Below are positions 27,871-36,890 of a stretch of DNA of 64,000 nucleotides, piece by piece; position 1 is the stretch's first letter, and the number at the start of each line of letters is the position of its first letter. The notes beneath the pieces were generated by a model. It was not told where the DNA came from. It saw only the letters and a program-made list of their open reading frames with translations, and did not search any database. This DNA comes from Polycladomyces subterraneus (lineage in GTDB: Bacteria; Bacillota; Bacilli; Thermoactinomycetales; JIR-001), in NCBI RefSeq assembly GCF_030433435.1, contig NZ_JANRHH010000049.1, positions 58,893 to 122,892 on the forward strand, in the 5' to 3' direction. Position numbers and translations under genes: made by a program.

Positions 27871-28530
27871 TCAGCCCGCCAACCGTTTTTCCAAATACCG
27901 GCTCACCCTTGAGAGGCTGTAATTGATGGTGAAATAGATAAACGCCACCAACAAGAGCAACGGGATGGTCGCATTCACGTACTTGTTGTAAACGATCTGT
28001 GCGTTGTGCATCATTTCCTCCAAACTGATCACAACCGCGAGTGACGTGTCCTTCACCAACGTGATGAACTGGCTGACCAGCGGTGGGATCATGCGTTTGA
28101 GGGCTTGCGGCAAAATGATGTACCACAAGGTTTGTACATAGGTAAACCCTTGGGAACGTGCGGCTTCGATTTGTCCTTTTTCCACCGAGTTCAATCCACT
28201 TCGCACAATCTCAGCGATCAACGCTGAAGTGAATACCGTGAGTCCTGCAATCGCCGCCATGGTCACGGGTAAATCAATCCCCATGTCGCGCAAACCGAAA
28301 TAGCCGAAAAAGATGATGAGCAACAGCGGCAAATTGCGCATCACCTCAATGTACAACACCGCCAGCTGGGACAATACCGGCAATTTCGTGTACCGCAGGA
28401 TGCCCAGAATAATACCCAAGATAAAACTGAGCACGATGGCGGATGCCGCCACTTCCAAAGTGACCAGTAACCCTTCCATCAATGTGCGGAGCGTTTCGGG
28501 CGCGAATGTGTGTTGGAAATCCACCGGCAT
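27871..28530 (-). CDS. polar amino-acid ABC transporter permease (GlnP type)
   Basis: 219 residues with about five helices. The EAA loop is EAARSQGFTYVQTLWYIILPQALKRMIPP. The N-terminus resembles GltK/GlnP proteins. ATG 28530 abuts AAAGGGGG; the in-frame GTG at 28524 has normal spacing and may be the true start. It pairs with the preceding permease, and both stem from the importer operon. Confidence 0.93.
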   Translation of the reverse strand: MPVDFQHTFAPETLRTLMEGLLVTLEVAASAIVLSFILGIILGILRYTKLPVLSQLAVLYIEVMRNLPLLLIIFFGYFGLRDMGIDLPVTMAAIAGLTVFTSALIAEIVRSGLNSVEKGQIEAARSQGFTYVQTLWYIILPQALKRMIPPLVSQFITLVKDTSLAVVISLEEMMHNAQIVYNKYVNATIPLLLLVAFIYFTINYSLSRVSRYLEKRLAG

Positions 28531-28537
28531 CCCCCTT

Positions 28538-29191
28538 TCAACGATTTTTACTGAGCCGACGTTCCAACCAGTTGACACCGATACTGATCGGCAGGGTGAT
28601 GACCAGATACAGCAAAGCGACAAAACCGTAGACGACCGCTACCTCAAACGTATCCGACGATACACTGTCCGCGGTATACAGCAAATCCCCGCCGGCGATG
28701 ATAGCCAGAACCGACGAGTTTTTCACCAAGTTGACGAACTGGTTGCCGAGGGGCGGGATGACCAGCTTGAACGCTTGCGGCAAAATCACGTATCGCATGG
28801 CCTGCACATAACTCATCCCGGATGAACGTGCCGCTTCCATCTGTCCTTTTGGCACGGACTGAATCCCAGCACGAAGCGCCTCGGCGATAAATGCCCCGGT
28901 GTAGATGGACAGTCCCAACACGCCGCTGGTAAACTCGGAAAACCGAATACCCAATGTGGGGAGTCCAATCGCAAACATAAACACCTGAATCACAATGGGT
29001 GTGTTGCGGAAAAATTCCACATAAGCCGTTCCCAGGATTTCCAATGGTCGCACCCCGGACAATCGCAATACCGCGATGAACGTACCGATGGCCAAACTGA
29101 GTCCCAACGCCAGTACACTTGCCGAAAGCGTGACAAGAAACCCATCGATAAACTCCTGCTTGTAATCAGCTAAAACCGCTATATCGAACAT
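28538..29191 (-). CDS. polar amino-acid ABC transporter permease (GlnM type)
   Basis: 217 residues, same family as the downstream permease: helices at about 18-42, 52-78, 86-110, 150-170 and 184-208, with the EAA loop EAARSSGMSYVQAMRYVILPQAF. Short ATG start with a GAGGGTGAGC ribosome site. It is separated from the binding-protein gene by a 396-bp gap that contains element copy A. Confidence 0.93.
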   Translation of the reverse strand: MFDIAVLADYKQEFIDGFLVTLSASVLALGLSLAIGTFIAVLRLSGVRPLEILGTAYVEFFRNTPIVIQVFMFAIGLPTLGIRFSEFTSGVLGLSIYTGAFIAEALRAGIQSVPKGQMEAARSSGMSYVQAMRYVILPQAFKLVIPPLGNQFVNLVKNSSVLAIIAGGDLLYTADSVSSDTFEVAVVYGFVALLYLVITLPISIGVNWLERRLSKNR

Positions 29192-29327
29192 CGCTCACCC
29201 TCGCTTTCTCTCTAAAACATATCTGGTAAATAGATTCCTTTGGATGAGCCTTTTCCTGCATCGTACCTATTTCGCCTAAATGAAGCTCATTCGCCACCTT
29301 ACTGCAGAACCGATGGGCTCCATCGCT

Positions 29328-29573
29328 AGGGCATTCCTGATCAATACAGTCCTCTTCGCTTTCCCAGTTCGCTCCACATGCGCCCTCTCGGAAAAGGATC
29401 ATGGCTGCTTGAGACCGGGGAGCGCAGAACGCGGGCAAAACACGCCTCGCATGGGGGAAATTGCCCGCGAATGCATTCCTGCGCTTTCCGGTTGTCCACA
29501 TGGTCGGGCTCTAAGGTGATCCTCACCTGGGAAAACATTGCCTCCTCACGGAATGAACAGACACACCCTAAAT
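29328..29573 (+). repeat. dispersed MITE-like element, copy A
   Basis: About 246 bp inserted between the binding-protein and permease genes. It shows CTTCGCTTTCCC, CTCCACATGCGCCCT, CGCGGGCAA (29430-29438) facing TTGCCCGCG (29461-29469), CTGCGCTTTCCGG, CTCACCTGGGAAAACATTG and the end CAGACACACCCTAAA (29558-29572). All match copies B, C and F in the same order. No coding capacity. Confidence 0.85.
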
Positions 29574-29587
29574 AGATGTACGCTTGA

Positions 29588-30427
29588 TCATGGAGCTTTT
29601 TGCACTGCTTCTGCCGGAATATGGGCCGGCGGGTTCTTTTTGAACCACTTCCGATAGAGTTTCTGATAGGTGCCATCTTTCATGATTTCGTTCAAGAAAT
29701 CGTTCACCGCTTTCAACAGATCCTTGTTCCCCTTTTTCACCGCCATCCCGTACGGCTCTTGCGTAAACTGCCCGCCGACGAGTTTGAAGTGGGTGGGGTC
29801 CTGTTGCTGCATTCCCATCAAAATACTGTCATCGGTCGTCACGGCATCCGCTTGACCGCTCTTGAGTGCCGTGAACGCATCGGCATAGTTTTCATACTCC
29901 TTGATCTTCACACCAGGTACCAATTTTTGCAGGTTCCGGCCACTCGTGGCTCCTTTGGCCGTGGCCACCACTTTTCCATTCAAAGATTTCAGCCCCGTGA
30001 TCGGACTGTTGGTCGGTACCAGCAAGGATTGTCCAGCCATGAAATAGACGCGGGAAAAATCCACCTGTTTCTTCCGCTTGTCGGTGATGGTCATCGTCGC
30101 CGCGACCAAGTCGATATCACCGCTTTGCAGCATCTTGATCCGCGTTTTGGAGGTGACCTCCTTGAACTCCACTTTCTTTTCGTCGCCCAGCAATCTCTTG
30201 GCAAACTCGCGCATCAAATCGATTTCAAATCCTTTCACTTGACCGTCAGCGGGATCTTTGTAGCCGAACAGGTTGGTGTCATACTTGACACCGACGACCA
30301 ATTTCCCCCGCTTTTTGATCGCCGCAAGCGACGAACCGTCGGCCGAGCTTCCACCACCGCAAGCCGTCAGGGAAAACGCCAACACCGCGGACAGACAAAA
30401 CACCAACCAACGCTTCCAAAACCGCAT
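29588..30427 (-). CDS. amino-acid ABC transporter substrate-binding lipoprotein
   Basis: 279 residues. The signal peptide ends in a lipobox LTAC, with Cys23 as the lipidation site; the mature chain is a SBP_bac_3 fold (VVGVKYDTNLFGYKD, GFEIDLMREFAKRLLGD, SGDIDLVAATMTIT). This group binds Gln, Glu or a related polar amino acid; the ligand cannot be fixed from sequence. Start ATG with AGGGGGAA upstream. It lies 15 bp downstream of the ATPase gene. Confidence 0.95.
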   Translation of the reverse strand: MRFWKRWLVFCLSAVLAFSLTACGGGSSADGSSLAAIKKRGKLVVGVKYDTNLFGYKDPADGQVKGFEIDLMREFAKRLLGDEKKVEFKEVTSKTRIKMLQSGDIDLVAATMTITDKRKKQVDFSRVYFMAGQSLLVPTNSPITGLKSLNGKVVATAKGATSGRNLQKLVPGVKIKEYENYADAFTALKSGQADAVTTDDSILMGMQQQDPTHFKLVGGQFTQEPYGMAVKKGNKDLLKAVNDFLNEIMKDGTYQKLYRKWFKKNPPAHIPAEAVQKAP

Positions 30428-30442
30428 CGAATTCCCCCTTTT

Positions 30443-31186
30443 TTAATGTTTCAGAATTCTACTTAAAAACTGCCGGGTTCGTTCTTCTTTTGGATTGTTG
30501 AAAAACGTCTCCGGCTCGGATTCCTCCAAAATCCGTCCTTCATCCATAAAGATCACCCGATCCGCCACTTCCCGCGCGAACCCCATCTCGTGGGTCACTA
30601 CCACCATGGTCATGCCTTCTTTGGCCAGCGTTCGCATCACGTCCAGCACTTCACCGATCATTTCGGGATCGAGTGCGGAAGTGGGCTCGTCGAACAACAT
30701 GATCTTCGGTTTCATCGCCAATCCTCTGGCGATCGCGACGCGCTGCTGCTGGCCGCCCGACAATTGGGAGGGATAGGCGTTGGCCTTCTCTGGGATTCCT
30801 ACTTTTTGCAGGTAAAATTCCGCAATCTTTCGCGCTTCCTCTTCAGGCATTTTCTTTACTTTCATCGGGGCGAGCATAATGTTTTCCAACACCGTTTTGT
30901 GAGGATACAGATGAAAGTGCTGGAAAACCATGCCGATTTCCTGTCGTGCTTTGTTCAGATTGGTTTTGGGGTCGTTCATTTTTACCCCGTCCACGATGAC
31001 TTCGCCCTCAGATACCGTTTCTAACTGATTGATACAGCGGAGCAAGGTGCTTTTGCCCGATCCGCTGGGTCCAAGAATCACGACCACTTCGCCCGCTTGG
31101 ATCGTCAAGTTGATGTCTTTTAGGACGTGAAAATCTCCGAACCATTTGTTGACCTGGCGGAACTGAATGATCGTACATCCCTCCAT
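30443..31186 (-). CDS. polar amino-acid ABC transporter ATP-binding protein
   Basis: The importer ATPase (GlnQ type). Walker A is GPSGSGKST, the signature LSGGQQQR, Walker B IMLFDEP, and the H-loop [10 protein letters not shown]. Homologues begin at I-x-F-x-x-V (here [12 protein letters not shown]). The nearest in-frame ATG (31186) contains the GGAGGG ribosome site. The true start may be an ATC/ATT codon (31171/31168) 7-10 nt after it; an upstream TTG frame is less likely. First gene of the operon. Confidence 0.93.
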   Translation of the reverse strand: MEGCTIIQFRQVNKWFGDFHVLKDINLTIQAGEVVVILGPSGSGKSTLLRCINQLETVSEGEVIVDGVKMNDPKTNLNKARQEIGMVFQHFHLYPHKTVLENIMLAPMKVKKMPEEEARKIAEFYLQKVGIPEKANAYPSQLSGGQQQRVAIARGLAMKPKIMLFDEPTSALDPEMIGEVLDVMRTLAKEGMTMVVVTHEMGFAREVADRVIFMDEGRILEESEPETFFNNPKEERTRQFLSRILKH

Positions 31187-31388
31187 TGCAGACAATTTTG
31201 AAATCAATATGAGGAATGAGGAAGAAAAACACTATCCGTAAGGTGAATATACCCATTCCTCCCTCCCAATGTCAAGGAATGAATCCGATTCTTCTGTCTT
31301 ATCGGAAAGAAATGAGGTTAAATGAGCGAGCTTTGGTTATGTTACCAAATGACCCCATCATTGTCCGACAAATTGTTCATCATTAAGG

Positions 31389-31394
31389 TATAAT
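31389..31394 (+). promoter_or_regulatory. possible -10 element
   Basis: GG then TATAAT on the plus strand, 429 bp before the antiporter ATG and upstream of element copy C; no good -35. It is weak but is the only -10 in this 600-bp gap. Confidence 0.25.
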
Positions 31395-31557
31395 CAGATT
31401 GGCACCTGCACATGCAATCGTGATCTTCCCCCGACTGAGCGACTTGAAACCATCCGTTTCAGGTTGGCCTTTTCGCGCTGCGGGGCGAAATGGAACACGG
31501 TCCGCCGAGCCATTCATGTATGAAACAGGATAGAAATGGAGACGCACGAAAAACGCC

Positions 31558-31780
31558 TTTAGGGCGTGTCTGGTAAATCCGTGAAGGAGAAAATGCTCTC
31601 CCAGGTGAGCGAAGACCCGGAAAGCGCAGAAATGAAATCGCGAGCAACCACCTCTAAGCGAAGCGTACTTTGCCCGCATCCTGCGCTTCGGGTCGGAGCG
31701 GCCATGACCCGCTTCCTTGCAGGGCGTAGGTGGAGCCAACCGGGAAAGCAATTGGACAGTATTACCAGACTCACTCTTGA
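31558..31780 (-). repeat. dispersed MITE-like element, copy C
   Basis: About 223 bp, opposite orientation to A. Left end TTTAGGGCGTGTCTGG (31558-31573), right end ACCAGACTCACTCTTGA. Read on the minus strand it shows GCTTTCCCGGTTGGCTCC, GCGGGCAAAGTACGCTTCGCTTAG, TTCTGCGCTTTCCGGGTC and GCTCACCTGGGA in the shared order. It ends 37 bp before the antiporter start. Confidence 0.85.
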
Positions 31781-31817
31781 AGAAACAACCAGTCGAACCT
31801 CAGAAGGAGTCAGCACG

Positions 31818-33056
31818 ATGAAATCCGAAGTTATGGAAATCGCACAAACCGAAATGTACATGTTTACCATGGTCTTTCTGCTCGGGCTGATCGCTACCCG
31901 ACTGGCACAACGAATCCGCATCCCCGATTTCGTATTATTCCTGATACTTGGCATGCTCGTCGGTCCGGCGGGATTGAACTGGATCGTACAACCCGGCAAC
32001 TCTGTGGCCTATCAGTTCATCATTTTGATCGGGTCCACGTTGATCCTGTTTGAAGGGGGGCGTGCGATTCAATTTTCCGTGTTAAAGCGCGTATGGATCA
32101 CGGTGACCCTGTTGTCCGTTCCCGGCGTGCTCATCACTGCTGCCATCGTGACAGTAACGGCGGTCGCCTTATTGAAACTGCCGGTCCTGTATGCCGCCTT
32201 GTTGGCAGCAGTGATCGCATCGACCGATCCGGCGACATTGATCCCCGTCTTCCGCCAAGTGGCGGTGGAACCCCGGGTACGTCAAACCGTTGAGTCCGAA
32301 TCGGCTTTCAATGATGCCACCGGCTCGATTCTCACCTTCACTGTCTTGGAACTGATCCTCGGTGAAACCCGTTTTTCCGCCATCGATACCATTTGGAGTT
32401 TTGTTCGCGAGGCCGGTGGCGGATTGATCATCGGCATCCTGATTGGCTGGCTGGGTTTGTTGGTCACATCCGAGCATCGAATAGGTGTATTTCGCCGGTA
32501 TGGTACAGTCGTCAGCCTGCTGGTGGCGATCGGTTCCTACTTGGTGGTAGGATCGATCCACGCCAGCGGTTTTATGGCTACTTTTGCCGCGGGCGTCGTC
32601 TTCGGTAACCCAGATCTGTTCCGGTTGCGCATCCCGGAAGACACCGTTTCGGAAATCGTCTTATTCGGAGACACTGTCACATTGCTGTTGCGCAAACTGA
32701 TTTTCGTTCTGCTCGGGACCCAAGTCAATTTCGCTGTATTGTCCCAATACTGGTGGCAAGGTATACTGGTCGTGTTTGTGTTGATGTTTGTTGCCCGTCC
32801 GCTTACCGTGCTGGCATGTACCCTGCCCGACCGACTCGCGCGTTGGCGGTGGCGGGAGGTGTTGTTTTTCTTTTGGGTGCGGGAAACCGGCGTGATCCCT
32901 GCCGCACTGTCCGGCATGATCGTCGGTGCCGGTGTCGCTCATGCCAACGTGATTGCGGCGGTCACGTTTATCGCTATCCTGTTTACTATCGTGCTCCAGG
33001 CGAGCACCACCGGCGTGGTCGCCCGTTGGCTCGGAGTGGCTGTAGCTAAAGAATGA
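31818..33056 (+). CDS. CPA1-type sodium(potassium)/proton antiporter (NhaP-like)
   Basis: 412 residues from ATG 31818 (AGAAGGAG 7 nt upstream; the longer frame runs into repeat copy C). About 12 helices. Conserved parts include the ASTDPATLIPVFRQV region (Thr-Asp of the antiporter core), FNDATGSIL, and the polar RETGVIPAALSG near the end. Cation specificity is uncertain. Confidence 0.9.
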   Translation: MKSEVMEIAQTEMYMFTMVFLLGLIATRLAQRIRIPDFVLFLILGMLVGPAGLNWIVQPGNSVAYQFIILIGSTLILFEGGRAIQFSVLKRVWITVTLLSVPGVLITAAIVTVTAVALLKLPVLYAALLAAVIASTDPATLIPVFRQVAVEPRVRQTVESESAFNDATGSILTFTVLELILGETRFSAIDTIWSFVREAGGGLIIGILIGWLGLLVTSEHRIGVFRRYGTVVSLLVAIGSYLVVGSIHASGFMATFAAGVVFGNPDLFRLRIPEDTVSEIVLFGDTVTLLLRKLIFVLLGTQVNFAVLSQYWWQGILVVFVLMFVARPLTVLACTLPDRLARWRWREVLFFFWVRETGVIPAALSGMIVGAGVAHANVIAAVTFIAILFTIVLQASTTGVVARWLGVAVAKE

Positions 33057-33119
33057 ACGCTTTTTGTTTCCCAAGTATGGTAGGATGAAAATTGAACCTT
33101 CCCGGACGAGGTGAGGTCC

Positions 33120-33734
33120 GTGAAATGGAAAACCGCTGTATTGAGCGCTTGGATCATCGGACTGGCGTGCTTGTTGGGCTTTCACTTCGGCATGACCGCA
33201 TTGTATCTGGCACCACCCAACCCGATCAAACAAGCATGGTTTGAGCCCATGATGAAATATATGGACCCTTTGTTCATGCAGAACTGGAAATTATTTGCTC
33301 CCAATCCTGTCTCCCAACACCAGAATATCTTCGTCAAGGCGAAGTGGAAGGATCCTGAGACCGGCCAGATCAAGGAGACCCCTTGGCGCGATGTTTCCCA
33401 GCCCCTGATCACCCATATCCAACAGGACCGTTTTTCCAACGACGGACGTTTGTACCGGTTTCAATACACTGCCATCACCTGGTTCACCGACAAAGACCAA
33501 AACCGCAAGGCCATGGGTGAACATATGCTGGAGCGAGTGGCCGCCAACGCGATCCGCGACTTTCCGCACCGGCCCCACGTGCTGCAAGTAAAAGTGCGCA
33601 TCGTCACGAACGTATTTCCGCGGTTTTACGAACGGCACAAACCTGATCGCAAGGGTACGTTTTACTACCGCGAAACGGATTGGATGAACGTTCGTCCCAT
33701 CGATGCGGGAACTACGGGAGGGAACTTCCGATGA
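33120..33734 (+). CDS. DUF5819 family membrane-anchored protein
   Basis: 204 residues from GTG 33120, chosen because GAGGTGAGG precedes it; the frame also opens at 33111. One N-terminal helix (about 5-24). The body contains the family text PLFMQNWKLFAPNP, VKAKWKDPETGQ and RFYERHKPDRKGTFYYRE. Function is unknown. Its stop overlaps the start of the HTTM gene by 4 nt (ATGA), so the two are translationally coupled and probably act together. Confidence 0.78.
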   Translation: MKWKTAVLSAWIIGLACLLGFHFGMTALYLAPPNPIKQAWFEPMMKYMDPLFMQNWKLFAPNPVSQHQNIFVKAKWKDPETGQIKETPWRDVSQPLITHIQQDRFSNDGRLYRFQYTAITWFTDKDQNRKAMGEHMLERVAANAIRDFPHRPHVLQVKVRIVTNVFPRFYERHKPDRKGTFYYRETDWMNVRPIDAGTTGGNFR

Positions 33735-35134
33735 CCACCCGGATCTTTCGCTTTCTCACCAAGGAACATGTATTGATCGGAGCCAGTCTGGTGCGGATCG
33801 CCGTCGCTGTGGCTATTCTCTATTACTTACTCTCCAACTATACCGACCGCCATTTGTTGTGGGGCATTCACGGCATTTGGCCATACGAAGACTTTTTGCG
33901 TTATCTCCGGGAGCGTCACACCTTTTCGCTTTACCAACTCAGTGCGGATCGCATTTATTTCGAATGGGTATATCATGTGACCATTTTGGTCGCATTGGCC
34001 TACCTGATCGGCTACCGGTCACGGGTCACCGGCGTACTGCTCGCGGTGCTGTATTGGTCCCTGTTCATCCGCAACCCTTATATCACCAACGGTGGGGACA
34101 ACGTTCTCCGATTGGACCTGTTTTATCTCATGTTCGCCAACACCGGCGCCTATTTCTCGTGGGATGCCCGCCGTCGCCGGAGGCAGCTGGATCAAACGGC
34201 CGCCTCCCTCCCGCGCCAGATGCTGGCGGTTCTTCACAACGCAGCAGTACTAGCTGTCATGATCCAACTGGCCATGGTGTACTTTACTTCGGGTATGTAT
34301 AAAGTGATGGGCAGCATGTGGCAACACGGAACAGCCATCTACTATGCCACGCGGGTCAACGAGTTTTACTGGCCCGGTTACAGCGAGTGGATCTGGAAAT
34401 ATGATATTGTAGTGGTTCTGTTGAGCTATGCAACCGTATTATTTCAGGTCTCATTTCCTTTTTTGCTGCTCAATCGCTATACCAAATACGCAGCTGTCTG
34501 TTTCGCCGTCTCCATGCATATCGGAATCGCCATGTTCATGGGACTGATCGAATTTTCGTGGGTGATGATCGGCAGTGAGATGATTTTGCTGACCGACCGC
34601 GACTACCGACGAATCGGCACAGCCTTCAGATGGGTGGGAGATCAATTGAGGCTAGGATGGGAGAATTGGACCCGATGGATCGGAGAACAGAATTGGGTGC
34701 AACGTCACCGTGTCATCGTGTTTTATGACGGATGGTGCCCGTTTTGTAGACAAAGTGTGGATACGGCCCGCAAACTGGACTGGTTCTCCCTGCTTTCGTT
34801 TGTCTCGTTCCGGGAGCCGGGCGTCATCGAACGATACGGATTGGCGGCGGAAAAAGTGGAGAAACGCTTGCACAGTACCGCCGACGGCCGACATTTTCGT
34901 GACGGGATTGACGGTATCATCCAGATGTCCTCCCGCCTGCCACTCCTGTGGCCCTTGGTGCCACTGATGTGGATCGCGCGCCGGATCGGAATGGGCCAAA
35001 AAGTGTACGATTTTATCGCCAGCCGACGAACGGTGATTCCTGCGGGAGGTTGCGATGATACTTGCCCTGTCAACCCGGCAGAAAAAGAGACTGCATCCGC
35101 CAGCGAAGAAACCGAAAACCCCGGCAAGGCATAA
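33731..35134 (+). CDS. HTTM (vitamin K-dependent carboxylase-like) / DCC thiol-redox fusion
   Basis: 467 residues. The N-terminal about 300 residues hold several helices with YSLFI-like loops and GGDNVLRLDLFYLMF, FTSGMYKVMG, which match HTTM domains related to gamma-glutamyl carboxylase. The C-terminal domain (about 325-455) begins VIVFYDGWCPFCRQSVDTARKL, the DUF393/DCC motif with its CXXC at about residues 337-340, and ends with GGCDDTCPVNP. It likely carries out a membrane redox-linked modification; the substrate is unknown. Forms a pair with the DUF5819 gene and ends in a bidirectional terminator. Confidence 0.85.
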   Translation: MTTRIFRFLTKEHVLIGASLVRIAVAVAILYYLLSNYTDRHLLWGIHGIWPYEDFLRYLRERHTFSLYQLSADRIYFEWVYHVTILVALAYLIGYRSRVTGVLLAVLYWSLFIRNPYITNGGDNVLRLDLFYLMFANTGAYFSWDARRRRRQLDQTAASLPRQMLAVLHNAAVLAVMIQLAMVYFTSGMYKVMGSMWQHGTAIYYATRVNEFYWPGYSEWIWKYDIVVVLLSYATVLFQVSFPFLLLNRYTKYAAVCFAVSMHIGIAMFMGLIEFSWVMIGSEMILLTDRDYRRIGTAFRWVGDQLRLGWENWTRWIGEQNWVQRHRVIVFYDGWCPFCRQSVDTARKLDWFSLLSFVSFREPGVIERYGLAAEKVEKRLHSTADGRHFRDGIDGIIQMSSRLPLLWPLVPLMWIARRIGMGQKVYDFIASRRTVIPAGGCDDTCPVNPAEKETASASEETENPGKA

Positions 35135-35150
35135 ACCTGCCGGGGTTTTG
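35113..35150. terminator. bidirectional terminator (HTTM gene / rocA)
   Basis: The AAACCCCGGCA / TGCCGGGGTTT stem with a loop of about 12 nt, A run on one side and T run on the other. Confidence 0.85.
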
Positions 35151-35159
35151 CTTATGGCA

Positions 35160-36707
35160 TCAGAACAGCTCAGAGACCACTTTGGCTTGGGTGAACAAGA
35201 GCAGGTAGTCGCGGCCGCCCGCTTTGGAGTCAGTACCGGACATATTGAAACCACCGAACGGATGCACACCCACCAATGCACCGGTACATTTGCGGTTGAA
35301 GTACAGGTTGCCAACATGGAACTCTTCACGCGCTTTTTCCAGGTTGGCGCGGTTTCTGGAAATAACGGAACCGGTCAACCCGTACTCGGTGTTGTTGGCA
35401 ATTTCCAGCGCATGATCAAAGTCTTTCGCCTTAATGAACGCCACTACCGGACCGAAGATCTCTTCCTGGGCGATCCGGGCGTTCGGGTCCACATCGGCAA
35501 AGATCGTCGGTTGAATGAAGTACCCGTTTCCTTCGGCTTTTCCGCCACCGATCACCAAACGGCCTTCCTGTTTTCCGATCTCAATATATTCCAGGATTTT
35601 CTTATAGGCGTTTTCGTCGATCACCGGACCCATATCGATGCCGAATTCACGCGCTTCGGCCACTTTGAGGTTTTTTACTCTCTCGGTTACTTTGGCCAAC
35701 ACTTCGTCGTAGACGTCTTGATGGACGATCGCTCGAGAGCAAGCCGAACATTTTTGACCGGAGAACCCAAAAGCCGAAGTGACAATCGCTTGCGCAGCCA
35801 GATCCAGGTCTGCCTCTTTGTCCACGATGATAGAGTCTTTTCCACCCATCTCCGCGATGACGCGCTTGATCCATTTTTGCCCTTTGGCCCGTTTGGCAGC
35901 CAGCTCGTTGATGCGCAGCCCCACGTCACGGGAACCGGTGAAGGAGATGAACCGTGCCAACGGATGTTTCACCAAGTACTCACCCACGACCGGTCCGGAT
36001 CCGGGCACGAAGTTGACAACGCCCGCCGGCAGACCGGCTTCCTCGAGGATTTCCATGAACTTGGCAGCGATCACCGTCGTCGGACCGGCTGGTTTCAGCA
36101 CCACTGTGTTACCCGCGACAATCGCGGAGGAGGTCATGCCGACCATGATAGCCAACGGGAAGTTCCACGGCGGGATAATGATCCCCACTCCCAGCGGAAT
36201 GTAGGTGAGTTCGTTGTCCTCTCCCGGAACGCGGGTAAGCGGTTGCCGTTCGCTCAGACGAATCATTTCACGACCGTAAAACTCCAAAAAGTCAATCGCT
36301 TCGGCGGTGTCGGCATCGGCTTCCGGCCAGGATTTGCCCGCCTCGAACACCATCCAAGCAGAGAACTCATGTTTTTTCCGGCGCAAAATGGACGCCGCTT
36401 TGAACAAAATCCGGGCACGGGCTTCAGGAGAAACTTTTTTCCAAGTTTCGAACGTTTTCGCCGCCACTTGGATGGCTTGTTCCGCGTGCTCTTCCGTGCC
36501 TTTCGACGTGAATCCGACTACTTGATCCACATTGGACGGGTTGATGGAGCGGTACTTCTCTTCGGTTTTGATCCGCTCTCCGCCGATGATCAAGTCGTAT
36601 TCGCGCCCCAGTTCGGATTCCACTTTAGCCAGTGCCTCTTCAAATGCGCGTCGGTTTTCTTCTTTGGAGAAATCGGTGAAGGGTTCATTGCGAAATTCGA
36701 CTACCAA
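35160..36707 (-). CDS. rocA: L-glutamate gamma-semialdehyde dehydrogenase (P5C dehydrogenase)
   Basis: NAD-dependent oxidation of glutamate semialdehyde/P5C to glutamate in proline and arginine catabolism. 515 residues; the catalytic Cys in [21 protein letters not shown] substrate region, MGGKDSIIV and GSRDVGLRI blocks are all present. Start ATG ([10 protein letters not shown]). Divergent from putM, giving a complete proline-to-glutamate route. Confidence 0.95.
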   Translation of the reverse strand: MVVEFRNEPFTDFSKEENRRAFEEALAKVESELGREYDLIIGGERIKTEEKYRSINPSNVDQVVGFTSKGTEEHAEQAIQVAAKTFETWKKVSPEARARILFKAASILRRKKHEFSAWMVFEAGKSWPEADADTAEAIDFLEFYGREMIRLSERQPLTRVPGEDNELTYIPLGVGIIIPPWNFPLAIMVGMTSSAIVAGNTVVLKPAGPTTVIAAKFMEILEEAGLPAGVVNFVPGSGPVVGEYLVKHPLARFISFTGSRDVGLRINELAAKRAKGQKWIKRVIAEMGGKDSIIVDKEADLDLAAQAIVTSAFGFSGQKCSACSRAIVHQDVYDEVLAKVTERVKNLKVAEAREFGIDMGPVIDENAYKKILEYIEIGKQEGRLVIGGGKAEGNGYFIQPTIFADVDPNARIAQEEIFGPVVAFIKAKDFDHALEIANNTEYGLTGSVISRNRANLEKAREEFHVGNLYFNRKCTGALVGVHPFGGFNMSGTDSKAGGRDYLLLFTQAKVVSELF

Positions 36708-36743
36708 CGAAAACGCCTCCTCTTATCCTGATTTGCCTCCCTT

Positions 36744-36773
36744 ATTGTACCCTACCTCATAGAAAATCTTCAA
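36744..36773 (-). promoter_or_regulatory. promoter of rocA
   Basis: -35 TTGAAG (36768-36773) and -10 TACAAT (36744-36749) on the minus strand, 18-bp spacer, about 35 bp before the ATG. Confidence 0.6.
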
Positions 36774-36795
36774 ATCGTTTGAATGATAAAAAGGA

Positions 36796-36823
36796 TTGCA
36801 GATCACCCATGCTAGTGTATAAT
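36796..36823 (+). promoter_or_regulatory. promoter of putM
   Basis: -35 TTGCAG (36796-36801) and -10 TATAAT (36818-36823) with a 16-bp spacer, on the plus strand. The 5' leader is about 60 nt. Confidence 0.6.
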
Positions 36824-36890
36824 GAAAACGGTTTAAAGGTGAATGCTATGACTATTATATACAATTGACCTCGAAAAAGGAGGGATGAGG

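Noticed and set aside
31566..31817. 84 upstream codons joined to the antiporter frame
   Set aside because: They are the translation of repeat copy C; the real start has its own ribosome site at 31818.
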